From: Bacteroidota bacterium
Lineage (GTDB): Bacteria > Bacteroidota > Bacteroidia > Bacteroidales > Prolixibacteraceae
Reading direction: 5' to 3'
Length of the DNA: 6,178 nucleotides
NCBI GenBank assembly: GCA_013203755.1
Contig: JABMPI010000528.1
Location: forward strand, 1 to 6,178
Shown: one piece after another, positions 1 to 5,273 of the stretch
Layout of the letters: each line of letters begins with the position of its first letter
How positions within the stretch are numbered: position 1 is the first letter of the stretch
Notes under the pieces: model-generated
The model's input: only the letters and a program-made list of their open reading frames with translations
Database searches by the model: none
What the model was told of the DNA's origin: nothing
Program-made: the position numbers and the translations under genes

Positions 1-67
1 CTATGTGATCGAGGAAGTTGTTTCTATCTAGCAGAAAAAAGACTTGTTTTTTAACATAGAAATCTCC

Positions 68-100
68 GTGGTTAAAAGTTGTTGTCGCTGTTTTAACCAC
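68..100. repeat. Perfect 10-bp inverted repeat, part of a CCACAGA-type intergenic element
   Basis: GTGGTTAAAA (68-77) and TTTTAACCAC (91-100) are exact reverse complements separated by 13 bases. The right arm continues into ACAGACACGAAG and then TTTCACAGAGAG. The left arm, read on the minus strand, continues as TTTTAACCACGGAGAT. Both arms therefore look like the same AACCAC(A/G)GAG-like motif in opposite orientations. Similar AACCACAGAG...CACAGAG strings are, from memory, common between genes in many environmental genomes. No T-tract follows, so this is not an obvious terminator. Confidence 0.6.
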
Positions 101-154
101 AGACACGAAGAAGGTGCTAATTTCACAGAGAGAACCGATTAAATTCGACTAAAC

Positions 155-172
155 AAGGGAGCATGCTCCCTT
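155..172. terminator. 18-bp perfect palindrome, possible bidirectional terminator
   Basis: AAGGGAGCATGCTCCCTT is a perfect palindrome. As RNA it can form a 7-bp stem with a CATG loop, followed by one more T before CTC on the plus strand. The stem is GC-rich at its core and A/T at its base, as in bidirectional rho-independent terminators. It lies about 100 bases after the possible end of an upstream gene and about 145 bases before the phosphatase gene. It could equally be a protein-binding palindrome or a dispersed repeat. Confidence 0.4.
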
Positions 173-318
173 TCTCAACAGACTGGTCAACAAAATTCAA
201 GATATTCATACTCCTTTTTTGTTGCAAGTCTATGAACCCCAAATGCAGCCTATCGGCATTTTGAACTTTACTGGTAAGTTTGTGCGTAATCAAATAAAAA
301 AATAATCAGATTTGCAGC

Positions 319-1428
319 ATGAGAGCCTTTAAGATACTCGTACTCTTTTGCCTGACATCTATAATCATGGGATGCTCAGTACAGAAAAACAAGGAAATTG
401 CAATTACCGAAGTGACGAAAGCGCCAGTAAATGTGATACTTCTGATCGGCGATGGCATGGGGCTTTCTCAGATATCAATTTTACACCAAGAGCAAGATAA
501 TCTTTCGGCATTTAGCCGATTCAACTACATGGGCCTTATCAACTGCTCTTCTTCCAGTCATAAAATCACCGACTCAGCTGCAGGTGCTACAGCTTTTGCC
601 AGCGGCGTCAAAGCATACAATGGCGCTATCGGAGTAAATCACGACAGCCTACCAGTTAAAACTATTTTGGAAGTATTGGAAGAGCGACAATATGCTACTG
701 GATTGGTTTCTACTTCATCTATAACACATGCCACGCCGGCCGCCTTTTACGCCCACACCACAAGTAGAAACAACGAAAACGATATTGCTACGCAGTTAAT
801 GGCATCGAAGGTTGACTTCTTCGCCGGTGGTGGAAGATCTTTTTTTCGGACGTTGATCAATAGATCCGCCGAATCAAATTGGGTTATTGATACCTTGAAT
901 TACTTTCAGTTTCCATTGGAGATGAACCAAGAACATCGATATGGCTTTTTGTTGAGTGATGAAGGAATGCCCAAAATGAGCGAAGGACGCGGTAGTTTTT
1001 GTACGGATGCATCACGCGTTGCAATCGATTTTCTGGGAAAGAATCAGGAAGGTTTCTTCCTCATGATTGAAGGTTCACAAATTGATTGGGGCGGACATGC
1101 CAAGGACTACAGTTATGTTCAATCTGAAATGGTGGATTTCAACGAAGTGGTTAACATGGTAATGGACTATGCCGAAAAACAAAAAAATACGCTGGTAATT
1201 GTCACTGCCGATCATGAAACGGGAGGACTTGCACTGACCGCCACAAAAAAAACAGACTCAACAGGAAGAGTTTATAACGACTACGACGTAATCACAGGAG
1301 CGTTTAATACCGGAACACATACTGCCGCATTGATTCCGGTATTTGCCTACGGTCCAGGTGCCGAAAATTTCACTGGCATTTATCAAAACGCAGGAATCTA
1401 TGGCCGAATTCTTAAATCGGTGCAGTAG
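319..1428 (+). CDS. Alkaline phosphatase family lipoprotein
   Basis: This is a secreted alkaline phosphatase, a phosphomonoesterase using two zinc ions and one magnesium and releasing phosphate from organic esters in the periplasm or on the outer membrane. A lipoprotein signal peptide ends in the lipobox IMGC with lipidated Cys19. By comparison with the E. coli PhoA active site I can place Asp45 (in GDGMG), nucleophile Ser86 (in TDSAAGA), His137 and Thr139 (in HATPAA), Arg150 (in TTSRN), Glu251, Asp256 and His260 (in EGSQIDWGGH), Asp298-His299 (in TADHETGG) and His334 (in GTHTAA). His137 and Trp257 replace E. coli Asp153 and Lys328, as in cold-active bacterial phosphatases of the Antarctic TAB5 type. 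At 369 residues it is shorter than E. coli PhoA (471) and close to the compact bacterial forms. It looks intact and monocistronic, converging with the next gene after 3 bases. No phosphate-control site was recognised. Confidence 0.95.
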   Translation: MRAFKILVLFCLTSIIMGCSVQKNKEIAITEVTKAPVNVILLIGDGMGLSQISILHQEQDNLSAFSRFNYMGLINCSSSSHKITDSAAGATAFASGVKAYNGAIGVNHDSLPVKTILEVLEERQYATGLVSTSSITHATPAAFYAHTTSRNNENDIATQLMASKVDFFAGGGRSFFRTLINRSAESNWVIDTLNYFQFPLEMNQEHRYGFLLSDEGMPKMSEGRGSFCTDASRVAIDFLGKNQEGFFLMIEGSQIDWGGHAKDYSYVQSEMVDFNEVVNMVMDYAEKQKNTLVIVTADHETGGLALTATKKTDSTGRVYNDYDVITGAFNTGTHTAALIPVFAYGPGAENFTGIYQNAGIYGRILKSVQ

Positions 1429-1431
1429 GTG

Positions 1432-1962
1432 CTAGTCGTCGCTAAAAACACCTCGAGTCATTAATATTTCCATCAAATACCATCTGCCTTCGTAATTCAC
1501 TGCAGTAATGGGTATTCGATAATAACTGCTCCCATCTTCCATCTTAATTGTGAAAGCACGGGGCTCAGAAGGATCATTAGAATTATTAGGAAAATCTATC
1601 CCTGTCATTTTTAACCTATCGGCAATTACTCCAGTTCTTTTCATTTCCTCCCTCAATTTTGAAATGTTTTCATTGAATTTGACTTTCAATGGATCGATTA
1701 AATCATCATTTATTTGTTGGAGTGATTTCCCTTCCATTTCAGCAGGCCATAATTCTTTTGCTATTTCAGCCGTAACGAAACAAACTTCGTTTAAACCTCC
1801 CTTGGATTTCATTACCGTCAACAACCCGTTAGAACAAGCAGTGGGAAGCGAATCATTTAATGTTGGTGCTGGCCCGTTTGTACTCATTAGACCTTCATTA
1901 GTCTTTTGGGCAGCACAAGAAACAAGGAAAAGCAAAAAGAATATAAGTATCAGATTTCGCAT
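1432..1962 (-). CDS. Hypothetical lipoprotein of unknown function
   Basis: I do not recognise the family. The ATG at 1960-1962 is preferred over a TTG 18 bases upstream, because the ATG puts a standard signal peptide at the N-terminus: Met-Arg-Asn, a hydrophobic stretch at about residues 4-14, and lipobox LVSC with Cys16 (176 residues). The exported part has a Ser/Thr/Pro-rich linker (about 20-42), then two cysteines (43 and 61) that could form a disulfide. A charged, probably helical middle follows (about 75-115), and then a C-terminal part with alternating hydrophobic residues, including YYRIPITAVNYEGRWYLMEI, which suggests beta strands. No catalytic motif is visible. It ends 3 bases from the convergent phosphatase gene and has no co-directional neighbour nearby. 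The open plus-strand frame across it is an antisense shadow. Confidence 0.8.
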   Translation of the reverse strand: MRNLILIFFLLFLVSCAAQKTNEGLMSTNGPAPTLNDSLPTACSNGLLTVMKSKGGLNEVCFVTAEIAKELWPAEMEGKSLQQINDDLIDPLKVKFNENISKLREEMKRTGVIADRLKMTGIDFPNNSNDPSEPRAFTIKMEDGSSYYRIPITAVNYEGRWYLMEILMTRGVFSDD

Positions 1963-2092
1963 GGGGCAAAAATAAGGCAAATGCTAATTTTTACCACGTG
2001 GTTACAAAAATCAGTATGGTTTCAGAGTGGTTAAGGAATGCTGAACTTAATAGCGAATGCCCTTTTTCCGTTTGACCCTGCCCGACTGCGCA

Positions 2093-2114
2093 CCTGCCTT
2101 GCCTTGCAGGCGGG
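2093..2114. repeat. GC-rich hairpin repeat, copy 1 of 2
   Basis: A 22-base imperfect palindrome can fold into a stem of about 9 pairs with one bulged T and a CTT loop: the left arm CCTGCCTTGC pairs with GCAGGCGGG. It matches the copy at 4332-4353 in 19 of 22 positions, and both are preceded by GCGCAC. It lies between genes and has the size of a REP-like dispersed palindrome. It has no T-tract, so a terminator role is less likely. Confidence 0.65.
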
Positions 2115-2150
2115 TTTGAGTCTTGCGTAATTTTTTCTCCGAACACGACT

Positions 2151-2193
2151 ATCTGTAGTCTGAAGCTAGGCTAATGCAGCGGTGACCACAGAT
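2151..2193. repeat. Inverted repeat with 10-base arms
   Basis: ATCTGTAGTC (2151-2160) is complementary to GACCACAGAT (2184-2193) at 9 of 10 positions, and a further G-U and a C-G pair extend the stem outward to 2149 and 2195. The loop is 23 bases. It sits directly beside the hairpin repeat at 2093-2114 and overlaps the end of the doubtful 60-codon ORF. It may be the edge of a small mobile or repeated element. Confidence 0.45.
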
Positions 2194-2348
2194 GGACAAA
2201 ACGGAGAATTGTCACCCCATTTGTCGGTTTGTTTCTCGGCGACGGCATGTAGCGGGGTGTTAGATTTTTCCACTACAACGCATTGAGTAAAAGCAATTGC
2301 TTGGAAAGAACGTCGGCAATATTCTAAAACACGAAGAGCTTCTAGCAT
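2166..2348 (-). CDS. Doubtful 60-codon ORF in a GC-shifted intergenic segment
   Basis: This ORF starts at an ATG and ends at a TAG. The product (60 residues) begins MLEALRVLEYCRRSF and contains three cysteines, a VVVEKSNTPLHAVAEKQTD stretch and a C-terminus rich in Ser, Pro, Val and Ala. There is no signal peptide, membrane segment or motif I recognise. Its base composition differs from the neighbouring genes, it is surrounded by inverted repeats, and its end lies inside one of them. That fits a repeated element or the remnant of one better than an ordinary gene. The opposite strand is also partly open here. I list it so it is not lost, not because I believe it is expressed. Confidence 0.25.
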   Translation of the reverse strand: MLEALRVLEYCRRSFQAIAFTQCVVVEKSNTPLHAVAEKQTDKWGDNSPFCPSVVTAALA

Positions 2349-2382
2349 TTAATGGCCGGCCTTGAAATAAACGACCTTTCCA

Positions 2383-3438
2383 TCATTTTTTGTCTTTAAG
2401 ATGAATTAGTTCTTGTCCCGTCATTAAATCTGCTATTGCTTTTGTTTTTGGGAATTGTTCCAGTATTATTTTGAGAAAGACTGTAATTGGTATGCACATT
2501 ATCATTCCAGGAATCCCCCAAAGAAATCCCCAAAACATCAGCATTACTAGAATGGTAATCACGTTTATTGAAAAAGACTTGCCCATAAAGATTGGTTCTA
2601 ATATCCCTCCCATTACTAGTTGAACCGCTGTCAAAGCAAGTATGAAAAATAATAGCGTTCCCGTTGTATCCAATTCTACCAAAGCAAATAATGATACAAC
2701 AACAACCGAAATAACAGAACCTATCGTTTGAACAAAATTTAAGACAAACGCAAATAACCCCCAGAAAACGGGGAAACTTACATCAAAGAAATAACAGGAA
2801 AGGGTAAAGCCTAAACCGGTAAAAAAACTGATGAAAAACTTTACTTTTATAAATGTTATCAAGTCCCTTTCAATGCGCATAAAAACTTTAACGGATGAAA
2901 ACTTTTGATAAATAACAGTTTTGTTCAGTAACTTTTGAAAATTCAAAGATTCTGTGAGGAACAGAATCGCAAAGAAAAATGTCATTAAAGTCATTGAAAC
3001 CGTTTTGCTAACTAAATCAAATGTTGAGCCAAAAGTCTTTCGTGCGTCTAGCTGACGTAAATAATGCAGCGTAATGCTTCTGCCCTCGACTCTCTCAATT
3101 CCAAAATAGCTTTCCAAAGGAATTATTAGACCTTCTAATTTGGATTCCACCTTTTCAATTAAATTGTTTTCAGATGCTAAAATCTCTTTACTTGACAGTT
3201 GAATTACCTCTACTGATAATTTGATAAATACACCAATTACAATAAGAACGATTAAAACACTTATGGTATTAGGCACGTTTTTCTTTTTTAACCAACGAAC
3301 CAAAGGCCAAAAGAGCAATGCTATAAACATTGAAAAAACAAGTGGGATAAATATAAAGGACAGAAGTTTTAGCACATAAAAAATCACAGGGATAGTAATT
3401 ATTAATAACAAAATATTTGTTGTTCTTCTTTCGTTCAT
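2383..3438 (-). CDS. AI-2E family transporter (PF01594, TqsA/PerM-like)
   Basis: This is an integral inner-membrane protein of 351 residues, the normal length for the family. Members have been linked to autoinducer-2 export or to Na+/H+ antiport, but most have no proven substrate, so the name should not be taken as function. Hydrophobic segments lie near residues 8-28, 30-48, 58-76, 143-162, 200-219, 223-256 (two segments), 260-280 and 290-325. The soluble part between the third and fourth segments (about 80-140) is typical. The strongest signature is the C-terminal block: GGILEPIFMGKS (277-288), then the FWGFLWGIPGMI stretch (302-313) and IPITVFLKI (316-324). The ATG at 3438 overlaps the TGA of a 28-codon ORF as ATGA, suggesting translational coupling. 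No terminator with a T-tract follows. Confidence 0.92.
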   Translation of the reverse strand: MNERRTTNILLLIITIPVIFYVLKLLSFIFIPLVFSMFIALLFWPLVRWLKKKNVPNTISVLIVLIVIGVFIKLSVEVIQLSSKEILASENNLIEKVESKLEGLIIPLESYFGIERVEGRSITLHYLRQLDARKTFGSTFDLVSKTVSMTLMTFFFAILFLTESLNFQKLLNKTVIYQKFSSVKVFMRIERDLITFIKVKFFISFFTGLGFTLSCYFFDVSFPVFWGLFAFVLNFVQTIGSVISVVVVSLFALVELDTTGTLLFFILALTAVQLVMGGILEPIFMGKSFSINVITILVMLMFWGFLWGIPGMIMCIPITVFLKIILEQFPKTKAIADLMTGQELIHLKDKK

Positions 3439-3521
3439 TTCAATTTTGACTTTTCTTTAGTGTTGTGAATTACTCTTTCTATTTCCCATTCCACACAAAC
3501 TACTTCATCCTTGTAATCCAT
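3435..3521 (-). CDS. 28-codon ORF overlapping the transporter start
   Basis: A short ORF, MDYKDEVVCVEWEIERVIHN followed by TKEKSKLK, ends in a TGA that overlaps the ATG of the AI-2E transporter (ATGA). The product is charged and probably helical, with no signal peptide. In the same frame, immediately upstream and separated by a single TGA, lies an open stretch coding for RTENELKHRINSALCR, so this may be the 3' end of a decayed gene rather than a complete one. Either way, its terminating ribosomes could feed translation of the transporter. I do not recognise a family. Confidence 0.35.
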   Translation of the reverse strand: MDYKDEVVCVEWEIERVIHNTKEKSKLK

Positions 3522-3875
3522 TCGTTCTCAACGGCATAATGCTGAATTTATTCTATGTTTTAATTCGTTTTCTGTTCGTTTTACCCTTTAATCTTCTCAG
3601 CCTAATACAGCAACCATTCTAGCTCTGTATGTATTCAAAATAATTGTAATACAGCTTTCTGATGAGATGTCCTTCAGTTGTTTCAATTGTAAATCCATAT
3701 TTTTTCATTTGTTCTTAAAATGTTGCAAACGTTCTTGTCGATAAAGCGTAGTGTGTATAAAGACCTAACTTTTCGGAACAACAACGAGCCGATCTTTTAA
3801 ATTTTCTTTACAGTAAGAACGAATTGAGCATCCAAAGAGTTTTCTCTGATTGAGAAATATGATTACTGATTAAAC
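3522..3875 (-). pseudogene. Decayed minus-strand coding DNA, no intact gene
   Basis: This stretch has no intact gene, but several short minus-strand frames look protein-like. At 3597-3698 a 33-codon ORF begins MDLQLKQLKDISSESCITII and continues LNTYR. This resembles the N-terminus of baeRF proteins (bacterial homologues of archaeal/eukaryotic release factor 1), in which a similar start is followed by an HRT-like turn. Here the likeness stops after LNTYR and a TGA follows. An overlapping frame at 3619-3708 encodes MKKYGFTIETTEGHLIRKLY and nine more residues. The same frame is also open for about 30 codons further upstream, behind one stop. The mix of short open pieces in different frames suggests fragments of lost genes. 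The baeRF assignment is from memory of the family pattern. Confidence 0.35.
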
Positions 3876-4180
3876 CTAAAGACCCTTCATCATCCCCTTC
3901 CAAGGTCTGCTATTTCCCATTTCGTTGGTAATAAAAGAGATTTTTTTTACAATTATGTTAATCGCAACAACCCCATTTATTACGTTTTCATCCGTGAAAA
4001 TAGAAGGCTTAATTAGTCCGAAAACATATGTAATGGTTGGCCTTTTAATATTAATGTTCTTTCCGCTATTTTCAACTGCATTGTTCCCGTTGTGTAGAGG
4101 GAATCCCATTCTTGCTCAGACTGAGCATAGACAATATAAGAAGTAATCGAAAAACAAATTAGAAGAATCAATTTGCGCAT
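3876..4180 (-). pseudogene. Frameshifted gene for a small secreted protein
   Basis: The ATG at 4178-4180 opens a 55-codon frame (4013-4180) whose product begins MRKLILLICFSITSYIVYAQ, a textbook Sec signal peptide with likely cleavage near Ala19. It continues SEQEWDSLYTTGTMQLKIAE and then stops at a TAA. The next frame is open from before 4109 to 3876. Joining the two at about position 4034, by adding one base after the codon for Pro49, gives a continuous protein of about 101 residues that runs on as ITYVFGLIKPSIFTDENVIN. I infer a single-base deletion in a once-intact gene. Alternatives are a true 55-residue secreted peptide or a sequencing error. I do not recognise the family. The open hydrophobic plus-strand frame here is probably antisense shadow. 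Confidence 0.5.
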
Positions 4181-4290
4181 GGTTGTTTAATGATGCGTAA
4201 AGGTAAATTTAAGAATTCTGTCACATCTAAGATACCAAAAACCCTTCAACTGGATGTGTTGTGAGTTCATAGGTCAATACATAGCAGCGC

Positions 4291-4438
4291 TCTTAAGTAA
4301 TAAGTATTCAAGACTCTCACCCGCCGGCGCACTTGCCTTGCTTCGCAGGCGGGCAGGCTCTAACTCCCACTGACACTCGAAGCTTCTTATCCTTATTGAG
4401 CATCAATCTTAAGTAATTAGTCCTCCAAACTCTTACTC
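4291..4438. repeat. Imperfect 32-bp direct repeat flanking a hairpin
   Basis: The 32 bases at 4291-4322 and those at 4407-4438 agree at 25 positions. Both start TCTTAAGTAAT and keep the shared pattern of ACTCT near the end. The GC-rich hairpin at 4332-4353 lies between them. The arrangement may be two diverged copies of an intergenic unit, or the remains of a duplication around an inserted palindrome. It is too diverged to be a recent target-site duplication. Confidence 0.45.
4332..4353. repeat. GC-rich hairpin repeat, copy 2 of 2
   Basis: This 22-base imperfect palindrome matches the copy at 2093-2114 at 19 positions and folds the same way, with a bulged T and a three-base TTC loop closed by TGC/GCA. 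One stem difference is T here against C in the other copy, opposite an unchanged G, so pairing is kept (G-U against G-C). The outer sequence also pairs: CCCGCC (4320-4325) is complementary to GGCGGG (4348-4353), offering an alternative fold. This is consistent with a dispersed REP-like element. Confidence 0.65.
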
Positions 4439-4481
4439 AACAGATGATTTTCGTCATCTTTAAAGGTTTTTTCAGAAATAT

Positions 4482-4514
4482 CTTGCAGAAGTAAACACAA
4501 GTCAATTATCTTTG
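4482..4514 (+). promoter_or_regulatory. Bacteroidota-type promoter of the tetR operon
   Basis: TATCTTTG at 4507-4514 is an exact match to the Bacteroidota -7 element TAnnTTTG, and CTTG at 4482-4485 sits where the -33 TTG/TTTG element is expected, with a 21-base spacer. Transcription would start near 4518-4522, inside the operator. It is the best promoter match I found in the window and points at the small membrane ORF, tetR and the genes behind it. Confidence 0.6.
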
Positions 4515-4533
4515 TAAGTGAACATTCACTCAC
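4514..4533. promoter_or_regulatory. TetR-type operator overlapping promoter and start site
   Basis: GTAAGTGAACATTCACTCAC has 9-base arms that are complementary at 8 positions around a central CA. A further T/A pair extends it to 4513-4534. The half-site GTGAA/TTCAC and the overall GAGTGAA-n2-TTCACTC pattern are common among operators of TetR-family repressors. It begins at the last base of the -7 element and covers the likely transcription start, the classic position for repression by steric block. The regulator encoded about 145 bases downstream is the obvious ligand-responsive partner, but this pairing is inferred from position and symmetry. Confidence 0.6.
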
Positions 4534-4542
4534 ATTGCCTGA

Positions 4543-4680
4543 ATGAGTAACATGAACGGCAAAAACAACATAGCAATTGGCTTCCTAACCATGGGGCTTT
4601 TTAGTAATAATTGGAGCAATTGCAATGACCGCTTCTGTAATTTGGTTAGGCGTTGCTTTTTAGAATTTAAAGCTCAATAA
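4543..4680 (+). CDS. Small membrane-protein ORF with an indel in a T-run
   Basis: The ATG at 4543 opens a 45-codon frame. Its first 18 codons give MSNMNGKNNIAIGFLTMG, which leads into a hydrophobic segment. After the T-run at 4598-4602 this frame becomes polar and Cys/Asn-rich and ends in a TAA overlapping the tetR ATG (TAATG). If one T is ignored, the other frame continues smoothly as LLVIIGAIAMTASVIWLGVA and F, ending at TAG 4661-4663. The result is a 39-residue single-pass membrane protein. The second reading is clearly the natural protein. The extra T may be a true inactivating mutation, a sequencing error in a homopolymer, or a recoding or phase-variation site. It is the first gene behind the promoter and operator. 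Confidence 0.5.
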   Translation: MSNMNGKNNIAIGFLTMGLFSNNWSNCNDRFCNLVRRCFLEFKAQ

Positions 4681-5273
4681 TGACAAATAAGGACTTCACC
4701 GAAAGGCAAATAGAAATTATGGTCGCGGCAACGCTTCGAATTGACAAATTTGGAATACAGGAATTAACCATAAAAAACTTGGCTTCTGATTTGAGTTTAT
4801 CCGAAGCAGCATTGTATCGCCATTTCAAAAGTAAGAATGCTATAATGCTTGGGCTACTGTCCTATTTTATTGTAGAGATGAATTTGCGAATAGCTATGAT
4901 AATAGCAGAAAAAGAAACACATCCTTCTGAACTTTTAAAGAATATATTTTCATCACAGCTATCCACTTTTGTACAAAAACCCGCCATTGTCAGCGTGATT
5001 TTTTCGGAGGGGATATTCCAATTTAATAAAGAATTAATGGACAAGGTTTCAGCAATGATGTCACTGATGCAAAAGAATATCAATGCACTTATTGTTAGAG
5101 GTCAAAACGAAGGTGTTTATGGGAAATTCTTGGGTGCCGATCCTATCACAACTATCATTATGGGTAGTATGCGAATGGTAGTTTTAAAGTGGAAACTTTC
5201 TGGACACAAATCAGATTTGGTGAATGATGGGAAACAACTATTAAATGGCCTTTTAAAAATGATCGAAAAATGA
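4680..5273 (+). CDS. TetR/AcrR family transcriptional regulator
   Basis: This 197-residue protein has the size and plan of a TetR repressor. The N-terminal DNA-binding domain spans about residues 8-55, with the helix-turn-helix in ELTIKNLASDLSLSEAALYR (28-47) followed by the family hallmark HFKSKNAI. The rest is an all-helical ligand-binding and dimerisation domain, too variable to predict the ligand. The start at 4680 overlaps the TAA of the preceding small ORF and the stop overlaps the next gene as ATGA, so it sits inside a tightly coupled operon. A palindromic operator over the promoter at 4514-4533 suggests that it represses itself and its neighbours until an inducer binds. No broken or missing element is seen. 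Confidence 0.92.
   Translation: MTNKDFTERQIEIMVAATLRIDKFGIQELTIKNLASDLSLSEAALYRHFKSKNAIMLGLLSYFIVEMNLRIAMIIAEKETHPSELLKNIFSSQLSTFVQKPAIVSVIFSEGIFQFNKELMDKVSAMMSLMQKNINALIVRGQNEGVYGKFLGADPITTIIMGSMRMVVLKWKLSGHKSDLVNDGKQLLNGLLKMIEK

Larger units (their letters stand above)
1..318. other. Intergenic leader upstream of the phosphatase gene
   Basis: No intact gene is visible here. The first bases may hold the last codons of an upstream plus-strand gene: one frame runs to a TAG at 29-31 (ending EEVVSI) and another to a TAA at 52-54, and I cannot tell which, if either, is real. The stretch then holds a perfect 10-bp inverted repeat (68-100) and an 18-bp palindrome (155-172), both listed separately. 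TAAGTTTG at 275-282 matches the Bacteroidota -7 element TAnnTTTG, but the nearest upstream TTG (261-263) is only 11 bases away, too close for the usual spacing of about 19, so I do not call it a promoter. Confidence 0.6.
1963..2382. other. Intergenic region with repeats, no confident gene
   Basis: This 420-base stretch separates two minus-strand genes. It holds a 10-bp palindrome ACCACGTGGT (1993-2002), a GC-rich hairpin repeat (2093-2114), a 9-of-10 inverted repeat (2151-2193), a doubtful 60-codon ORF (2166-2348), a 12-bp palindrome AAGCAATTGCTT (2291-2302) and GGCCGGCC (2354-2361) just beyond the end of the transporter gene. The bases from about 2090 to 2280 are clearly richer in G+C than the flanking genes, suggesting that this piece has a different origin from its surroundings. 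Confidence 0.6.
4181..4481. other. Divergent intergenic region with repeats
   Basis: No gene is visible in this stretch, which lies between the broken secreted-protein gene and the promoter of the tetR operon. It holds an imperfect direct repeat (4291-4322 and 4407-4438) and the second GC-rich hairpin (4332-4353). It also has a small inverted repeat AGATGA/TCATCT (4442-4459, loop TTTTCG) followed by a T-rich stretch, which might weakly terminate transcription entering the operon promoter. I see no RNA gene. Confidence 0.55.

Noticed and set aside
452..637. 61-codon plus-strand ORF inside the phosphatase gene
   Set aside because: It is an out-of-frame shadow of a gene whose catalytic residues are all in the other frame.
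1967..1974. TATTTTTG on the minus strand, a -7-like match before the unknown lipoprotein
   Set aside because: It ends four bases before the ATG and the nearest TTTTTG upstream is 30 bases away, so spacing and leader length do not fit a promoter.
1550..1975. 141-codon plus-strand ORF opposite the unknown lipoprotein
   Set aside because: The minus strand carries a signal peptide with lipobox and ordinary codon use. The plus-strand product has no recognisable feature and is an antisense shadow.
2090..2200. Possible tRNA or CRISPR structure in the GC-richer segment
   Set aside because: There is no cloverleaf with a CCA-side acceptor stem, no TTC-type T-loop, and no regularly spaced repeat-spacer pattern.
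3925..4146. 73-codon hydrophobic plus-strand ORF with a TTG start
   Set aside because: It lies antisense to the frameshifted secreted-protein gene. Its hydrophobicity can arise as the complement of the minus-strand reading, and it lacks a good start. I am not fully certain.
4862..5083. 73-codon minus-strand ORF within tetR
   Set aside because: It is an antisense shadow of a well-supported TetR gene.
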